Assembly: GCA_900551325.1 (NCBI GenBank)
Contig: URVM01000001.1
Span: 62,001-126,000 of the forward strand
Source of the DNA: an uncultured Eubacteriales bacterium
Lineage (GTDB): Bacteria; Bacillota; Clostridia; Lachnospirales; Cellulosilyticaceae
Length of the DNA stretch: 64,000 nt
Direction of reading: 5' to 3'
The first letter of the stretch is position 1; the number at the start of each line of letters is the position of its first letter. The notes below the pieces were generated by a model. That model made no database searches. It was not told the DNA's origin and saw only the letters and a list, made by a program, of their open reading frames with translations. This document shows, one piece after another, positions 8,582-18,326 of this stretch. Made by a program: the position numbers and the translations under genes.

Positions 8582-11185
8582 TTATTTTTCAATATCAATT
8601 TTTAACTCATTATTTACATAGTCAACGATAAATGTAGAGAATGGCTCTACTTCATTAGCAATAAGCATACGTCCAATAAGTGTTTCAACTTTTCGTTGTA
8701 AGAAACGCTTAAGTGGTCTTGCACCAAATACAGGATCGAATCCTTGGTCTGCAATATAGGCCTTAGCTTCTGGTGATAACTTCACTGTAAGTTGTCTATC
8801 TTGAAGACGTTTGTTTAAGTCTTTAATAATTAAATCTACAATCTGGATGATTTGTTCTTTTACTAATGGTTTATAAATAACAATATCATCAAGACGATTT
8901 AAAAACTCTGGTCTAAAGTGCATCTTAAGGCGATTATTTACTCCTTCTTCTACTTCTTGTGTAATCTCGCCACTTTCATTAATACCTTCTAATATAATAT
9001 CAGAACCAATATTTGAAGTTAGGATAATAATAGTATTTTTAAAGTCTACTGTACGCCCTTTAGAATCTGTAATACGTCCATCATCTAATACTTGAAGTAA
9101 TACATTAAACACATCTGGATGGGCCTTTTCTACTTCATCAAAGAGGATAACTGCATAAGGCTTACGTCTTACAGCTTCTGTCAGCTGTCCTCCTTCATCA
9201 TACCCAATATATCCTGGAGGTGCTCCAATAAGTCTTGCCACCGCATGCTTTTCCATATACTCGCTCATATCAATACGAATCATTGCACCCTCATCATCAA
9301 AGAGTGCTTCAGCTAAAGCTTTAGCAAGTTCTGTCTTACCTACACCTGTTGGTCCTAAGAATAAGAAGGAACCTATTGGTCTACGTGGGTCTTTAATGCC
9401 TGCTCTTGCACGAATGATGGCATCACTTACTTTAGAAACTGCTTCTTCTTGACCAATAACACGTTTATGAATAATCTCTTCTAATCGAAGTAATTTGTGA
9501 CGTTCACCTTCCATAAGCTTAGTAACAGGAATTTGTGTCCATCTTGAAATAATTTTAGCAATCTCTTCTTCATTTACTTTGTCGCGAAGTAAACCTGTTT
9601 CGCCAAGTCCATGTACTTTTTCTTCTGCTTCTTTTAATTTCTTTTCAAGTCCAGGGATAATACCATATTTATACTCTGCTACTTTATTAAGATCATATTC
9701 TCTTTCATATTTTTGCATTGTAGCAGTAGCTTGCTCAATTTCTTCTTTGGTATTGCGAACAGAAGTAATAAGTTCTTTTTCATTTTCCCATTTTACACGC
9801 ATAGCATTAAACTTATCTTTTAGTTCAGCCAATTCCTTTTGTGTTTCTCTTAAACTTTCTTTTGATATCGCATCATCTTCTTTTTTTAGTGCTGCTTCTG
9901 CTATTTCTAGTTGCATTACTTTACGTGCTATTTCATCTAGTTCTGTTGGCATAGAGTCTATTTCTGTACGAAGCATTGCACAAGCTTCATCTACTAAGTC
10001 AATAGCCTTATCTGGTAAGAAACGATCTGAAATGTAACGATCTGAAAGAGTAGCTGCTGCTATAAGAGCATTATCTTGAATTTGAACCCCATGATAAATT
10101 TCATAACGTTCCTTTAAGCCACGTAAGATGGCAATTGTATCTTCTACAGTTGGTTCACTTACTGTAACAGGTTGGAAACGACGTTCTAGTGCCGCATCTT
10201 TTTCAATGTATTGACGATGTTCATTAAGGGTTGTAGCTCCAATACAGTGAAGTTCACCACGGGCAAGCATTGGTTTTAAAAGGTTACCTGCATCCATTGA
10301 CCCTTCTGTTTTACCAGCACCTACAATATTATGGATCTCATCAATAAATAGAATGATACGTCCTTCACTTTTCTTAATCTCTTCAAGAACAGCTTTTAAT
10401 CTCTCTTCAAATTCACCTCTAAATTTAGCACCTGCAATAAGGGCACCCATATCTAGTGAGAAGATGGTTTTATCTTTTAAGCTTTCTGGTACATCTCCAT
10501 TTAAGATACGCTGAGCAAGTCCTTCTGCAATAGCTGTTTTACCAACTCCAGGTTCTCCTATAAGCACTGGATTATTCTTAGTCTTACGAGAAAGAATACG
10601 TATTACATTACGAATCTCACTATCTCTACCTATAACTGGATCTAGTTTTCCATCTCTTGCACGTTGTACAAGGTCGTAACCATATTTAGAAAGTACATCA
10701 TAAGTGCTTTCTGGTGCATCACTTGTTACACGACTTGCCCCACGTACTTGTTTCATTACCTCTCCAAAGTTCTTTTTATTAATGTTGTATGCACGTAAGA
10801 TGTTGCCTACCTCATAGTTTGCTGTTTCAATTAAAGCTAACATAATATGCTCAACTGAAATATATTCATCTTGCATTTTATCTGCTAACTTTTCACTTTT
10901 TACAAGCATTTTATCTACATCTTGAGAAATATAAATTTTATCAGCTTCACGTCCTGGTCCTGAAACACGTGGTTTTTTATTAATAGAAGTGATAACTGCT
11001 TGCTTTATAGCATTCACATCCATATTCATTTTTGTAAAGATACTTGGAATGAATCCATCTTCTTGATCTAAAAGGGCATAAAATACATGTTCTTGATCCA
11101 CTGCTGTATTTTCATGACTAATGGCTATACTTTGTGCCTCATTTAAAGCTTGTAATGACTTTTGAGTAAATTTTTGCATATTCAT
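8582..11185 (-). CDS. clpB: ATP-dependent disaggregase ClpB
   Basis: Hexameric AAA+ chaperone that pulls proteins out of aggregates together with DnaK. The 867 residues match the family's full length: Clp_N double repeat (~1-150), AAA-1 with Walker A GEPGVGKT and Walker B IILFIDEIHN, the coiled-coil middle domain (~400-530) that separates ClpB from ClpA/ClpC, AAA-2 with GPTGVGKTELAKAL, and the D2-small domain with the sensor-2 region GARPLKRFLQ. No IGF/IGL ClpP-binding loop is evident, in keeping with ClpB. AGGAGG precedes the ATG. It follows a ribbon-helix-helix-like gene by 57 bp. I find no CIRCE element and no CtsR-type repeat upstream. Confidence 0.97.
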   Translation of the reverse strand: MNMQKFTQKSLQALNEAQSIAISHENTAVDQEHVFYALLDQEDGFIPSIFTKMNMDVNAIKQAVITSINKKPRVSGPGREADKIYISQDVDKMLVKSEKLADKMQDEYISVEHIMLALIETANYEVGNILRAYNINKKNFGEVMKQVRGASRVTSDAPESTYDVLSKYGYDLVQRARDGKLDPVIGRDSEIRNVIRILSRKTKNNPVLIGEPGVGKTAIAEGLAQRILNGDVPESLKDKTIFSLDMGALIAGAKFRGEFEERLKAVLEEIKKSEGRIILFIDEIHNIVGAGKTEGSMDAGNLLKPMLARGELHCIGATTLNEHRQYIEKDAALERRFQPVTVSEPTVEDTIAILRGLKERYEIYHGVQIQDNALIAAATLSDRYISDRFLPDKAIDLVDEACAMLRTEIDSMPTELDEIARKVMQLEIAEAALKKEDDAISKESLRETQKELAELKDKFNAMRVKWENEKELITSVRNTKEEIEQATATMQKYEREYDLNKVAEYKYGIIPGLEKKLKEAEEKVHGLGETGLLRDKVNEEEIAKIISRWTQIPVTKLMEGERHKLLRLEEIIHKRVIGQEEAVSKVSDAIIRARAGIKDPRRPIGSFLFLGPTGVGKTELAKALAEALFDDEGAMIRIDMSEYMEKHAVARLIGAPPGYIGYDEGGQLTEAVRRKPYAVILFDEVEKAHPDVFNVLLQVLDDGRITDSKGRTVDFKNTIIILTSNIGSDIILEGINESGEITQEVEEGVNNRLKMHFRPEFLNRLDDIVIYKPLVKEQIIQIVDLIIKDLNKRLQDRQLTVKLSPEAKAYIADQGFDPVFGARPLKRFLQRKVETLIGRMLIANEVEPFSTFIVDYVNNELKIDIEK

Positions 11186-11242
11186 TTGTTATACCCTCCT
11201 TTATTTATTTTAAATGTTATCTGCTCTTAGCTTACTCATACC

Positions 11243-11890
11243 CTAAACACGTATAGAACAATTATTTACATATTGTCCATAGTGATTACTTAATTCTTTA
11301 TTTAAGCCTGCTAAATTATCATTATACTCAAAATAAATTTTTATACCTTTATCAATAGCTTTAATATATTCAGCTATTGCATTTGCAATTGTTTCTCCAT
11401 CATTTTTTCTACTATCTGGGCAAACCAATTCTCTTGTCCATTTGCCACCTTGATCAATTTGCCACCCAGGAAGTTGTATCTTCCTTTCATATAAACTCCA
11501 CAACTCGAAAAAGTGAGCTAAATATTTTTGTAGCATATCACTTTGAGTTCTAGAAATAATTTTTAACTCACCTATTCTTCTTTCATGATTTCTATCTAAT
11601 GTAATAGCATATCGAATAGTAGGGTTATATTTATATCTTAAAACACTTCTTATACTCATCATGGAATCTGCTGCTTGTGGCTGAATTTGAAAGTGACTAT
11701 AACCATCTAAAAGTTTCTCTACTTGATCAAATACATTTTTCATTTGCATCTCTGGGGTAATGAGTGCAACTTCTTTAGCAAGTATTTGGTTTATTAAATT
11801 AGAACGACTTGTACCTAGTCTATAGGCTAAAGCATCGACAGCTTCTACTACGTCATCCATAAGAACGATACTATATACACTCTTTTTCAT
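11243..11890 (-). CDS. Uncharacterised protein with ribbon-helix-helix-like N-terminus
   Basis: Not recognised as a named family. Residues 1-45 (SVYSIVLMDDVVEAVDALAY, then RLGTSRSNLINQILAKEV) match the pattern of a CopG/MetJ-type ribbon-helix-helix: a beta strand, an acidic helix, a turn, then a second helix with S-R-S-N-L. The remaining ~170 residues are alpha/beta with no motif I can name, including a Trp-containing GWQIDQGGKW segment. It has a consensus promoter and lies immediately upstream of clpB, so a regulator of the clpB operon is conceivable (inference from position and fold only). The start has AGAGGTGATG upstream. Confidence 0.6.
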   Translation of the reverse strand: MKKSVYSIVLMDDVVEAVDALAYRLGTSRSNLINQILAKEVALITPEMQMKNVFDQVEKLLDGYSHFQIQPQAADSMMSIRSVLRYKYNPTIRYAITLDRNHERRIGELKIISRTQSDMLQKYLAHFFELWSLYERKIQLPGWQIDQGGKWTRELVCPDSRKNDGETIANAIAEYIKAIDKGIKIYFEYNDNLAGLNKELSNHYGQYVNNCSIRV

Positions 11891-11912
11891 CTCATCACCT
11901 CTTTATATTCTT

Positions 11913-11941
11913 ATTGTATGCATTTTTATTTTTCTTGTCAA
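11913..11941 (-). promoter_or_regulatory. Consensus sigma-A promoter of the RHH-clpB operon
   Basis: On the minus strand TTGACA (11936-11941), exactly 17 bases and TACAAT (11913-11918) end 23 bases before the start codon. This is a strong vegetative promoter. Confidence 0.8.
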
Positions 11942-11995
11942 CATACTTATATAATTTATTTTACAAATTATTGTGGTAGTTTTTACCTAACCTGC

Positions 11996-12035
<40 letters not shown>

Positions 12036-12179
12036 TTATTTCATCTCTAGCTTTATCTTTTATAAAACTTCTCTTATTTTTTAGTTTGTCACATCTAGGA
12101 ATTAGTCTTATATATACTATATAAATTTATACCCCCTTAATATAAAAGTTCTTTTACATCCTATAACTCTACTTAAATA

Positions 12180-12213
12180 TAAAAAAAGGTTATCATATAA
12201 ATATGACAACCTT
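12180..12213 (-). terminator. Terminator of GNAT gene
   Basis: A 13-bp stem (12186-12198 with 12201-12213, one U-G pair in the minus-strand RNA) is followed by T7 on the minus strand. Confidence 0.75.
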
Positions 12214-12224
12214 CTTTTATATTC

Positions 12225-12659
12225 TTATAGATTTTTTTCTAGTAAATAACCTTTTTTTAAATAACCTTTTTCTTCATAGAAGCAATATGTATCTTCCTTT
12301 GGTAAGTCACTATTCATAATGATTTTCTTTATACCTCTTTTTTTAGCATAAAGTTCTACACTATCAAGTAATTGACTTCCTACTTCTTGAATTTGATAAG
12401 GTTTTTTTACAACTAATGCGATAACATTTACATAATCTTCATCAAACTCATAGGCCATGCCTTTATGTAGTCCTATAAATCCTACAACTTCTCTTCCATT
12501 AGTAGCTACTAATGTATGATAATCTGGATGTACATGAAAACGTCTGAGTCTCATAACGATCTGTTCTTGTGTAGAACCTTTATGCCCCAGTTCGTCCACA
12601 ATTAATGGTGTTAAAAATACTGCATCTTTAACTTCATAGGGTCTAATAGTTAATTGCAT
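12225..12659 (-). CDS. GNAT family N-acetyltransferase
   Basis: Predicted acetyl-CoA-dependent N-acetyltransferase of 144 residues, spanning a single GNAT domain. The N-terminus LTIRPYEVKDA is typical. The acetyl-CoA loop is degenerate: the segment ALVVKKPYQIQEVGSQLLDS stands where R/Q-x-x-G-x-G/A is expected, with QEVGSQL as the likely remnant. The C-terminal F-Y-E-E-K-G-Y motif is intact. AAAGGAGG lies before the ATG. It is a single-gene unit between two terminators. The substrate is unknown. Confidence 0.8.
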   Translation of the reverse strand: MQLTIRPYEVKDAVFLTPLIVDELGHKGSTQEQIVMRLRRFHVHPDYHTLVATNGREVVGFIGLHKGMAYEFDEDYVNVIALVVKKPYQIQEVGSQLLDSVELYAKKRGIKKIIMNSDLPKEDTYCFYEEKGYLKKGYLLEKNL

Positions 12660-12681
12660 TTTCCCCCTCCTTTATACAAAT

Positions 12682-12718
12682 AGAACCTTCTCTTATGTTC
12701 ATTATAAAAGAAGGTTCT
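12682..12718 (-). terminator. Terminator-like hairpin after the flavoprotein gene
   Basis: A 15-bp stem (12682-12696 with 12704-12718, one G-U pair) lies just past the stop at 12753. The T tract is weak. Confidence 0.55.
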
Positions 12719-12752
12719 ACAATTATCTATCTATTTTTGCAAAATCTTTAAA

Positions 12753-14093
12753 TTATTTAGCCGTATTAGATGCAATAAGGGCCACATCCCATACACCACT
12801 AAATGGTGGAGAGTAACATAAGTCCATAAAGCCAAACTCATCTACAGTAAGTCCAGAGTAAATTGCAATAGCATAATAGTTTGCTCTTGGTACAACTACA
12901 CCTGCTCCTACTGCTTGGGCACCTAAAATTTTTCTTGTTTCGGCATCATATACTAGTTTAATACTTACTTTTTCTGTTCCATAGTAAGAAGCATAACTAT
13001 TACCTGTAATATAGTTTGTCTTATAATTAAGTCCAAGCTTCTTAGCTTCTATTTCAGAAATCCCTACTTTTGCTGCATCTATTTCAAAAAGTTTAATAGC
13101 TGAACTACCGATTAATTTAAATGGTTTTCTTTCTTTTCCACCTAAAATATCTGCAATAATACGCCCTTGTTTGTTAGCATTTGTTCCAAGAGGTGCATAA
13201 GTAAGGCCTCCTGTAATAGATGATTCCATTATACTACAATCACCTGCAGCATAAATACCTGCTACACTTGTTTCCATATTTTCATTTACAATAATGGCAC
13301 CATTACCAGCTTTTTTCACACACTGGATAAAATCTGTATGTGGTTTAATACCTGCACAGTTAATGACCATATCTGCTGGAAGTACTAAAGTATCTGTACC
13401 ATTTGTTATTTTAACTTTTTCTATTGTTGTATTCATAGTTACAAGCTCACTCGCTTTATAACCTGTATATACTTTAACTTCATTACGTATAAGTTCTTCT
13501 GTAAGCACAGTTGTAATCTCTTCGTCCATTGTACTAAGCACACGATCAGCAAGTTCTACAAGTACTACATTTTTGCCATACTTTCTACATGCTTCTACTA
13601 TTTCAAGTCCGATAAATCCTGCACCTACTACAACAACATCTTTTACTGTTTCCATTTGAAGATGCTCTTTAACCTTAGTACCATCTGCTACATTACGTAT
13701 TTCATAAAGATTTCTATATTCCTTATCAAATGGCGCAAAACGATTCACGCCTGCTCCACTACCAATAATTAATTTATCATATGAATCGCTGAAAACTTCT
13801 CCTGTTTGAAGATTTTTTACTTTTACTGTTTTAGCTTGTTCATCTACTGATAAAACTTCATGATAGATTTTTACAGGAATACCACTTTCAGCAAATTGCT
13901 CTGCTGTACGTGCAATTAAATCTTCACCTTTTTTAATTTTGTCTGAAATATAGAAAGGAATACCACACGCACCATATGATAATTCATTACCTTTTTCATA
14001 TACGATCAAATCTACTTGATCACCTAAATTTCTTTTTAGTTTTGTAGCTGTACTCATACCCGCTGCTACGCCACCAATAATGATTACTTTCAT
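12753..14093 (-). CDS. CoA-disulfide reductase/NADH oxidase family flavoprotein
   Basis: FAD- and NAD(P)H-dependent oxidoreductase of the single-cysteine pyridine nucleotide-disulfide family (446 residues). Visible are the FAD dinucleotide fold VIIIGGVAAGMS, the redox cysteine C43 in LSYGACGIPFYI (the position used by CoA-disulfide reductase, with C42 in NADH oxidase), a second Rossmann motif VVVGAGFIGLE for NAD(P)H, the FAD segment GIYAAGDC and a C-terminal dimerisation domain. It lies 43 bp downstream of a cystine transporter in the same operon. Disulfide or CoA-disulfide reduction is therefore favoured over a pure NADH oxidase role (inference). Confidence 0.85.
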   Translation of the reverse strand: MKVIIIGGVAAGMSTATKLKRNLGDQVDLIVYEKGNELSYGACGIPFYISDKIKKGEDLIARTAEQFAESGIPVKIYHEVLSVDEQAKTVKVKNLQTGEVFSDSYDKLIIGSGAGVNRFAPFDKEYRNLYEIRNVADGTKVKEHLQMETVKDVVVVGAGFIGLEIVEACRKYGKNVVLVELADRVLSTMDEEITTVLTEELIRNEVKVYTGYKASELVTMNTTIEKVKITNGTDTLVLPADMVINCAGIKPHTDFIQCVKKAGNGAIIVNENMETSVAGIYAAGDCSIMESSITGGLTYAPLGTNANKQGRIIADILGGKERKPFKLIGSSAIKLFEIDAAKVGISEIEAKKLGLNYKTNYITGNSYASYYGTEKVSIKLVYDAETRKILGAQAVGAGVVVPRANYYAIAIYSGLTVDEFGFMDLCYSPPFSGVWDVALIASNTAK

Positions 14094-14136
14094 TTTGAGA
14101 ACCTCTTTTCTAGCTTATTAGAAAACTATACTATTA

Positions 14137-15549
14137 TTAATCTTCTACTGTATCTGTTTTATTCATACCCGCTGACATATCTTTAAAATACTCCATATCC
14201 ATTTGTCCAAGTGTACGGTCCACTATAATAGCATTTGTTATAGAACCTGTTACATTAATAAGCGTTCTACCCATATCTACAATTGGGTCAATAGCAAGAA
14301 TAGGACTGATTGCTGGGAATGCTGATGCAAGGCCTACACCTGATAAAGCTACAGATGCTGCCATTGTAGCAGTTCCTGGAATACCTGCAATACCTAAAGA
14401 ACCTAATGCAACTACTATAATTGACATGGCAATAAATGTAATATCAATTGGTATACCATTTACATTAGCAACGAATACAAGAAGTAAAGCTGGGAATATA
14501 CCTGCACAACCTTGCATTCCTGCTGTTGTACCAAATCCCCCTACAAAACTTGCTGTACCATGGTTAACACCTAGCTTATCTGTAAGTGTATCAATTGTCA
14601 TTGGTAGACAACCTACACTTGATCTTGAAGTAAAGGCTAAAATCATAACTGGAAGTGACTTCTTAATATATATAATTGGATTTACACCAAAGATTGCAAG
14701 TGCAATAAGCTGAATGACGAACATAATAGCTACTGCTACATATAAAGCAATAATAAAAATACCTACATCTAAAATACTTGAAAGACCTCTTGCTGCAATA
14801 GTATTTGCAAGTAGTGCAATAACTGCATAAGGCATGTATTTAATAATTGTCATAGCAACACTCATAATAATCTTATGAAGTGCATTAATTAGGTCAAAGA
14901 ATGGTTTAACCACATCATAGTATTTCTTAGACATTCTTTTTGCACCCATACCGAAAAATACGGATAAAATAACAAGGGCAATAATATTTACATCTACCAT
15001 TGCTTGTACTGGATTAGCAGGAAGTAAGCCTCTTAATGTATCTACTACATTTTTAACTTCTTTAATCTCTGCACTACCACCAGCTGCTGCCATACCACTA
15101 CCTACATTAAAGATAACTCCTACTGTAAGTCCTACTATAACTGCAATAATAACCATTGTCATTGTTACAATAATTGAGTTCTTAGTAAGTTTACCAATAT
15201 TAGCGCCTTCTTTCATATTAATAATTACATGAACGATAGACACCATTACAAGTGGAATAACAAGCATACGAATTAAATCAATAAATCCATTACCTATTAA
15301 ACTATACCATTTTGTTGTTTCTGCAACAAAAGTAATATCCATTGGATTGTCTGAAAATCCAGAAATAGCTTGAATAACAAGCCCTAATACTAAACCTAAT
15401 ACTGTTCCTACGATCATTCTTTTTGAAAAGCTTACTTTTTTCTTTTGTAATTTATTCATGGCTACGAATAAAACAACAAGTAAGCCAATGCATAATAATG
15501 TCTTAATGTCACTTAACATTAAAAAATCTTTTAAAAATACATTATCCAT
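14137..15549 (-). CDS. tcyP: L-cystine/dicarboxylate-type sodium symporter (TcyP-like)
   Basis: Secondary transporter of the DAACS family. The 470 residues match TcyP of Bacillus (about 460) rather than GltP (about 430). It has eight or more membrane helices, the serine-rich re-entrant segment ILAFTSRSSVGCLPMTIDTL near residue 310, and the GSLGIAGIPGTATMA loop that lines the substrate site. The N-terminal helix plus KLQKKKVSFSKRM linker is typical of cystine importers. The downstream flavoprotein could reduce the imported disulfide or resulting CoA-disulfide. GAGAGGGAG precedes the ATG. Confidence 0.85.
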   Translation of the reverse strand: MDNVFLKDFLMLSDIKTLLCIGLLVVLFVAMNKLQKKKVSFSKRMIVGTVLGLVLGLVIQAISGFSDNPMDITFVAETTKWYSLIGNGFIDLIRMLVIPLVMVSIVHVIINMKEGANIGKLTKNSIIVTMTMVIIAVIVGLTVGVIFNVGSGMAAAGGSAEIKEVKNVVDTLRGLLPANPVQAMVDVNIIALVILSVFFGMGAKRMSKKYYDVVKPFFDLINALHKIIMSVAMTIIKYMPYAVIALLANTIAARGLSSILDVGIFIIALYVAVAIMFVIQLIALAIFGVNPIIYIKKSLPVMILAFTSRSSVGCLPMTIDTLTDKLGVNHGTASFVGGFGTTAGMQGCAGIFPALLLVFVANVNGIPIDITFIAMSIIVVALGSLGIAGIPGTATMAASVALSGVGLASAFPAISPILAIDPIVDMGRTLINVTGSITNAIIVDRTLGQMDMEYFKDMSAGMNKTDTVED

Positions 15550-15729
15550 ACTTTACTCTCCCTCTCACTTTTAAATATATACTTTTATTTTTGTACTTCT
15601 CTTTTTATAAAATACATTTTTAAGCTAATATTTAATTATTAAACGCTATTTATTCTCTTTCAATTATTTATATCCTATCTAAATTGTATATCTAGAATAC
15701 ACATTATGTCAATATTTTTGCTTGTTGAA

Positions 15730-15777
15730 TAAAAAAGGTAGTTTATCACAGGCTATAATTCCCATGATAAACTACCT
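15730..15777 (-). terminator. Terminator of ABC-F gene
   Basis: A 13-bp stem (15736-15748 with 15765-15777) is followed by T6 on the minus strand, right after the ABC-F stop. Confidence 0.85.
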
Positions 15778-15785
15778 CCTTAATT

Positions 15786-17375
15786 TTATTTATTTTTTTG
15801 CTCTAAATATTCATCATAAGTCATCATTCTGTCAACTACACCATCTGATTTAACCTCAATAATACGGTTTGAGATTGTTTGAATAAATTGATGGTCATGT
15901 GATGTGAAAATTACATTCCCTTTAAAGTTAATAAGTCCATTATTAAGTGCTGTAATAGACTCAAGGTCTAAGTGGTTTGTAGGTTGGTCTAAAAGAAGTA
16001 CGTTAGAACCTGATAACATCATACGAGAAAGCATACAACGTACTTTTTCTCCTCCTGATAATACTTTAGCTGGCTTAAGTGCATCTTCTCCAGCAAAAAG
16101 CATACGACCTAAGAAACCACGAAGGTAACTTTCAGATTTTTCTTCTGAGTACTGACGTAACCAGTTGATAAGGTCTAAGTCACAGTCATTGAAATATTCA
16201 CTATTATCTTTAGGGAAGTATGAAGTAGATGTTGTAACACCCCATTTAACAGTTCCAGAATCTGGCTCCATTTCACCTGCAAGGATTTTAAAGAGTGTTG
16301 TTACAGCAATTTCATTTTCACCTAAAATAGCTATTTTATCTTCTTTATTTACACGGAATGTAACATTTTCGAATACTTTTTCACCATCAATAGTTTTTGA
16401 TAAGTTTTCTACATAAAGAATTTCGTTTCCTACCTCGCGGTCTTGATTAAAGGCAACGAAAGGATAACGTCTTGTAGATGCTGGCATCTCTTCAATAGTA
16501 ATCTTATCTAATAATTTCTTACGAGATGTAGCTTGTTTTGATTTAGATTTATTAGCAGAGAAACGAGTAATAAAGTTTTGAAGTTCTTTAACTTTATCTT
16601 CATTTTTCTTATTTTGTGCTTTCATTAAGCTTTGAATCATTTGACTTGACTCATACCAGAAATCATAGTTACCAACGTACATTTTAATCTTACCGTAATC
16701 AATATCAACAATATGTGTACATACTGTATTTAAGAAGTGACGGTCATGAGATACTACAATAACTGTACCTGGGAAGTCTAAAAGGAAGTCTTCTAACCAG
16801 TTTACTGAGTCAATATCTAAGTGGTTTGTAGGCTCGTCTAGTAATAAAATACCTGGTTGTCCAAATAAAGCTTGTGCAAGTAATACTTTAACTTTGTCCC
16901 CACCTTGAAGTTCTTTCATAAGGCAGTAGTGAAGATCAATACCTACCCCTAAACCTTGTAATAACTGAGAAGCTTCTGATTCTGCTTCCCAACCATTCAT
17001 TTCAGCAAATTCACCCTCAAGCTCAGAAGCTTTTACACCATCTTCGTCAGTAAAATCTTCTTTTGCATAAAGTGCTTCTTTTTCTTGCATGATTTCATAT
17101 AATCTTGTGTTCCCTCTAATAACTGTCTCAAGTACAGGGCACTCATCATATTGATAATGATCTTGTTTTAATACAGACATTCTTATATTAGAAGGAATAT
17201 TAATTTCACCTGTTGAACTATCTATCTCACCTGAAAGAATTTTTAAGAATGTTGATTTTCCAGCACCGTTAGCACCAATTACCCCATAGCAGTTACCTGG
17301 AGTGAATTTTAAATTTACATCTTTAAAAAGCTTGGTACCACCGTACTGTAAGCTCACATCTGATACTGTAATCAT
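15786..17375 (-). CDS. ABC-F type ATPase (YkpA/YbiT subfamily)
   Basis: Soluble twin-cassette ATPase acting at the ribosome, in translation or antibiotic protection; there is no membrane domain. The 529 residues contain NBD1 with Walker A GANGAGKST (K40) and Walker B LLLDEPTNHLD (E181), though its signature is LQGGD instead of LSGGE. The interdomain linker (~235-300) is basic and coiled. NBD2 has a degenerate Walker A GENEIAVTT, with Val358 in place of Lys, an intact LSGGE (439-443), and Walker B LLLDQPTNHLD, with Gln464 in place of the catalytic Glu. The Val appears to be common in the YkpA group from memory; the Gln I cannot place. Site 2 is therefore probably slow or inactive (inference). 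Confidence 0.92.
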   Translation of the reverse strand: MITVSDVSLQYGGTKLFKDVNLKFTPGNCYGVIGANGAGKSTFLKILSGEIDSSTGEINIPSNIRMSVLKQDHYQYDECPVLETVIRGNTRLYEIMQEKEALYAKEDFTDEDGVKASELEGEFAEMNGWEAESEASQLLQGLGVGIDLHYCLMKELQGGDKVKVLLAQALFGQPGILLLDEPTNHLDIDSVNWLEDFLLDFPGTVIVVSHDRHFLNTVCTHIVDIDYGKIKMYVGNYDFWYESSQMIQSLMKAQNKKNEDKVKELQNFITRFSANKSKSKQATSRKKLLDKITIEEMPASTRRYPFVAFNQDREVGNEILYVENLSKTIDGEKVFENVTFRVNKEDKIAILGENEIAVTTLFKILAGEMEPDSGTVKWGVTTSTSYFPKDNSEYFNDCDLDLINWLRQYSEEKSESYLRGFLGRMLFAGEDALKPAKVLSGGEKVRCMLSRMMLSGSNVLLLDQPTNHLDLESITALNNGLINFKGNVIFTSHDHQFIQTISNRIIEVKSDGVVDRMMTYDEYLEQKNK

Positions 17376-17449
17376 TATATTCTCCTTTTTTCGTTTATTA
17401 TCGCAATGCTCATTATAGCATATTCCATGTCAAATAGTAAACTTTCTTA

Positions 17450-18178
17450 TCATTTCTCCGCTACGAAGATACAATGATAACTTTCATCCACAGCAAAAGC
17501 CTGCCCTTTAAAATCACCATAACACTTTGCTGTATTAAAACCAGCTGTTTGTAGCATATTTTCTAATTCATCTTTAAGTAATGGTAATAGCATAGTCGTA
17601 TGTTCTTCTACCTTATCTTCAAGTTTTAAGCGCGTATTAAATGCTACTTGTTGTTTATCTTCACTTATATGATATTTTCTTGAAAATTCTAGCCCTACCT
17701 CATCATGTTTAATATCTGGTAGTTCTGTTACTCCATGTTTTATAATACGATCATAATTTATAATTTGAATAACAAAACTTGAACCTTCATTTAAAACTTC
17801 ATAAATATCTTTTAAAAACTTACTGATTTGCTCCTTAGTGCTAAGATGTACAAGGGAATTACCTATACAGTAAGCACCATCAAAATGTCCTTCTATACTC
17901 TCTTTAATATTTTCCATATAGCACTCTATAAGGGCAAGCTGGAGTCCTTCTAATTCTGCTTTTTCACTAGCACTTTCTATCATACCCTTATCTGCATCTA
18001 ATGCAGTCATACTATAGCCTAATTTTGAAAGTGCTAATGCATAGCTTCCTGTACCACAAGCAATATCTAAAACTTGTTTAGGTGGTTCCCCTAAATTTTC
18101 TCTTAAAAATTCAATTTGAGCTTCATAAGCTGGGAAAATATAATCATAATAAGATGCGATTGAATTGTAAAATGACAT
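17450..18178 (-). CDS. Class I SAM-dependent methyltransferase
   Basis: Predicted small-molecule or macromolecule methyltransferase of 242 residues. The SAM motif I is VLDIACGTGSYALALSK, motif II is ALDADKGMIESA and the post-motif region is GAYCIGNSLVHLS. The C-terminal half (YHISEDKQQVAFNTRLKL) is beta-rich, like glycine/sarcosine and YrrT-type enzymes. AGAGGAGAG precedes the ATG. It sits between abc-F and the queT leader with no informative neighbour. The substrate is not assignable. Confidence 0.83.
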   Translation of the reverse strand: MSFYNSIASYYDYIFPAYEAQIEFLRENLGEPPKQVLDIACGTGSYALALSKLGYSMTALDADKGMIESASEKAELEGLQLALIECYMENIKESIEGHFDGAYCIGNSLVHLSTKEQISKFLKDIYEVLNEGSSFVIQIINYDRIIKHGVTELPDIKHDEVGLEFSRKYHISEDKQQVAFNTRLKLEDKVEEHTTMLLPLLKDELENMLQTAGFNTAKCYGDFKGQAFAVDESYHCIFVAEK

Positions 18179-18326
18179 ATTGCTCTCCTCTTTTATAAAA
18201 ATTAAATTTATTATTTAGTCTTACCACATTGTACTCCTCATATTAAAAAATTAACAGGTCTTTTCCTATTACGTACCATTGCTTTTTTACTTTATAACAC
18301 GTATACTTATGTACGGCACATGTGCT

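Noticed and set aside
9579..10037. 152-codon plus-strand frame inside clpB
   Set aside because: Antisense shadow of the coiled-coil region of clpB; serine-rich low-complexity product with no start signal.
11186..11242. CIRCE or CtsR operator before clpB
   Set aside because: Checked the 57-bp gap and the operon promoter; no TTAGCACTC-N9-GAGTGCTAA and no tandem GTCAAA-type heptads.
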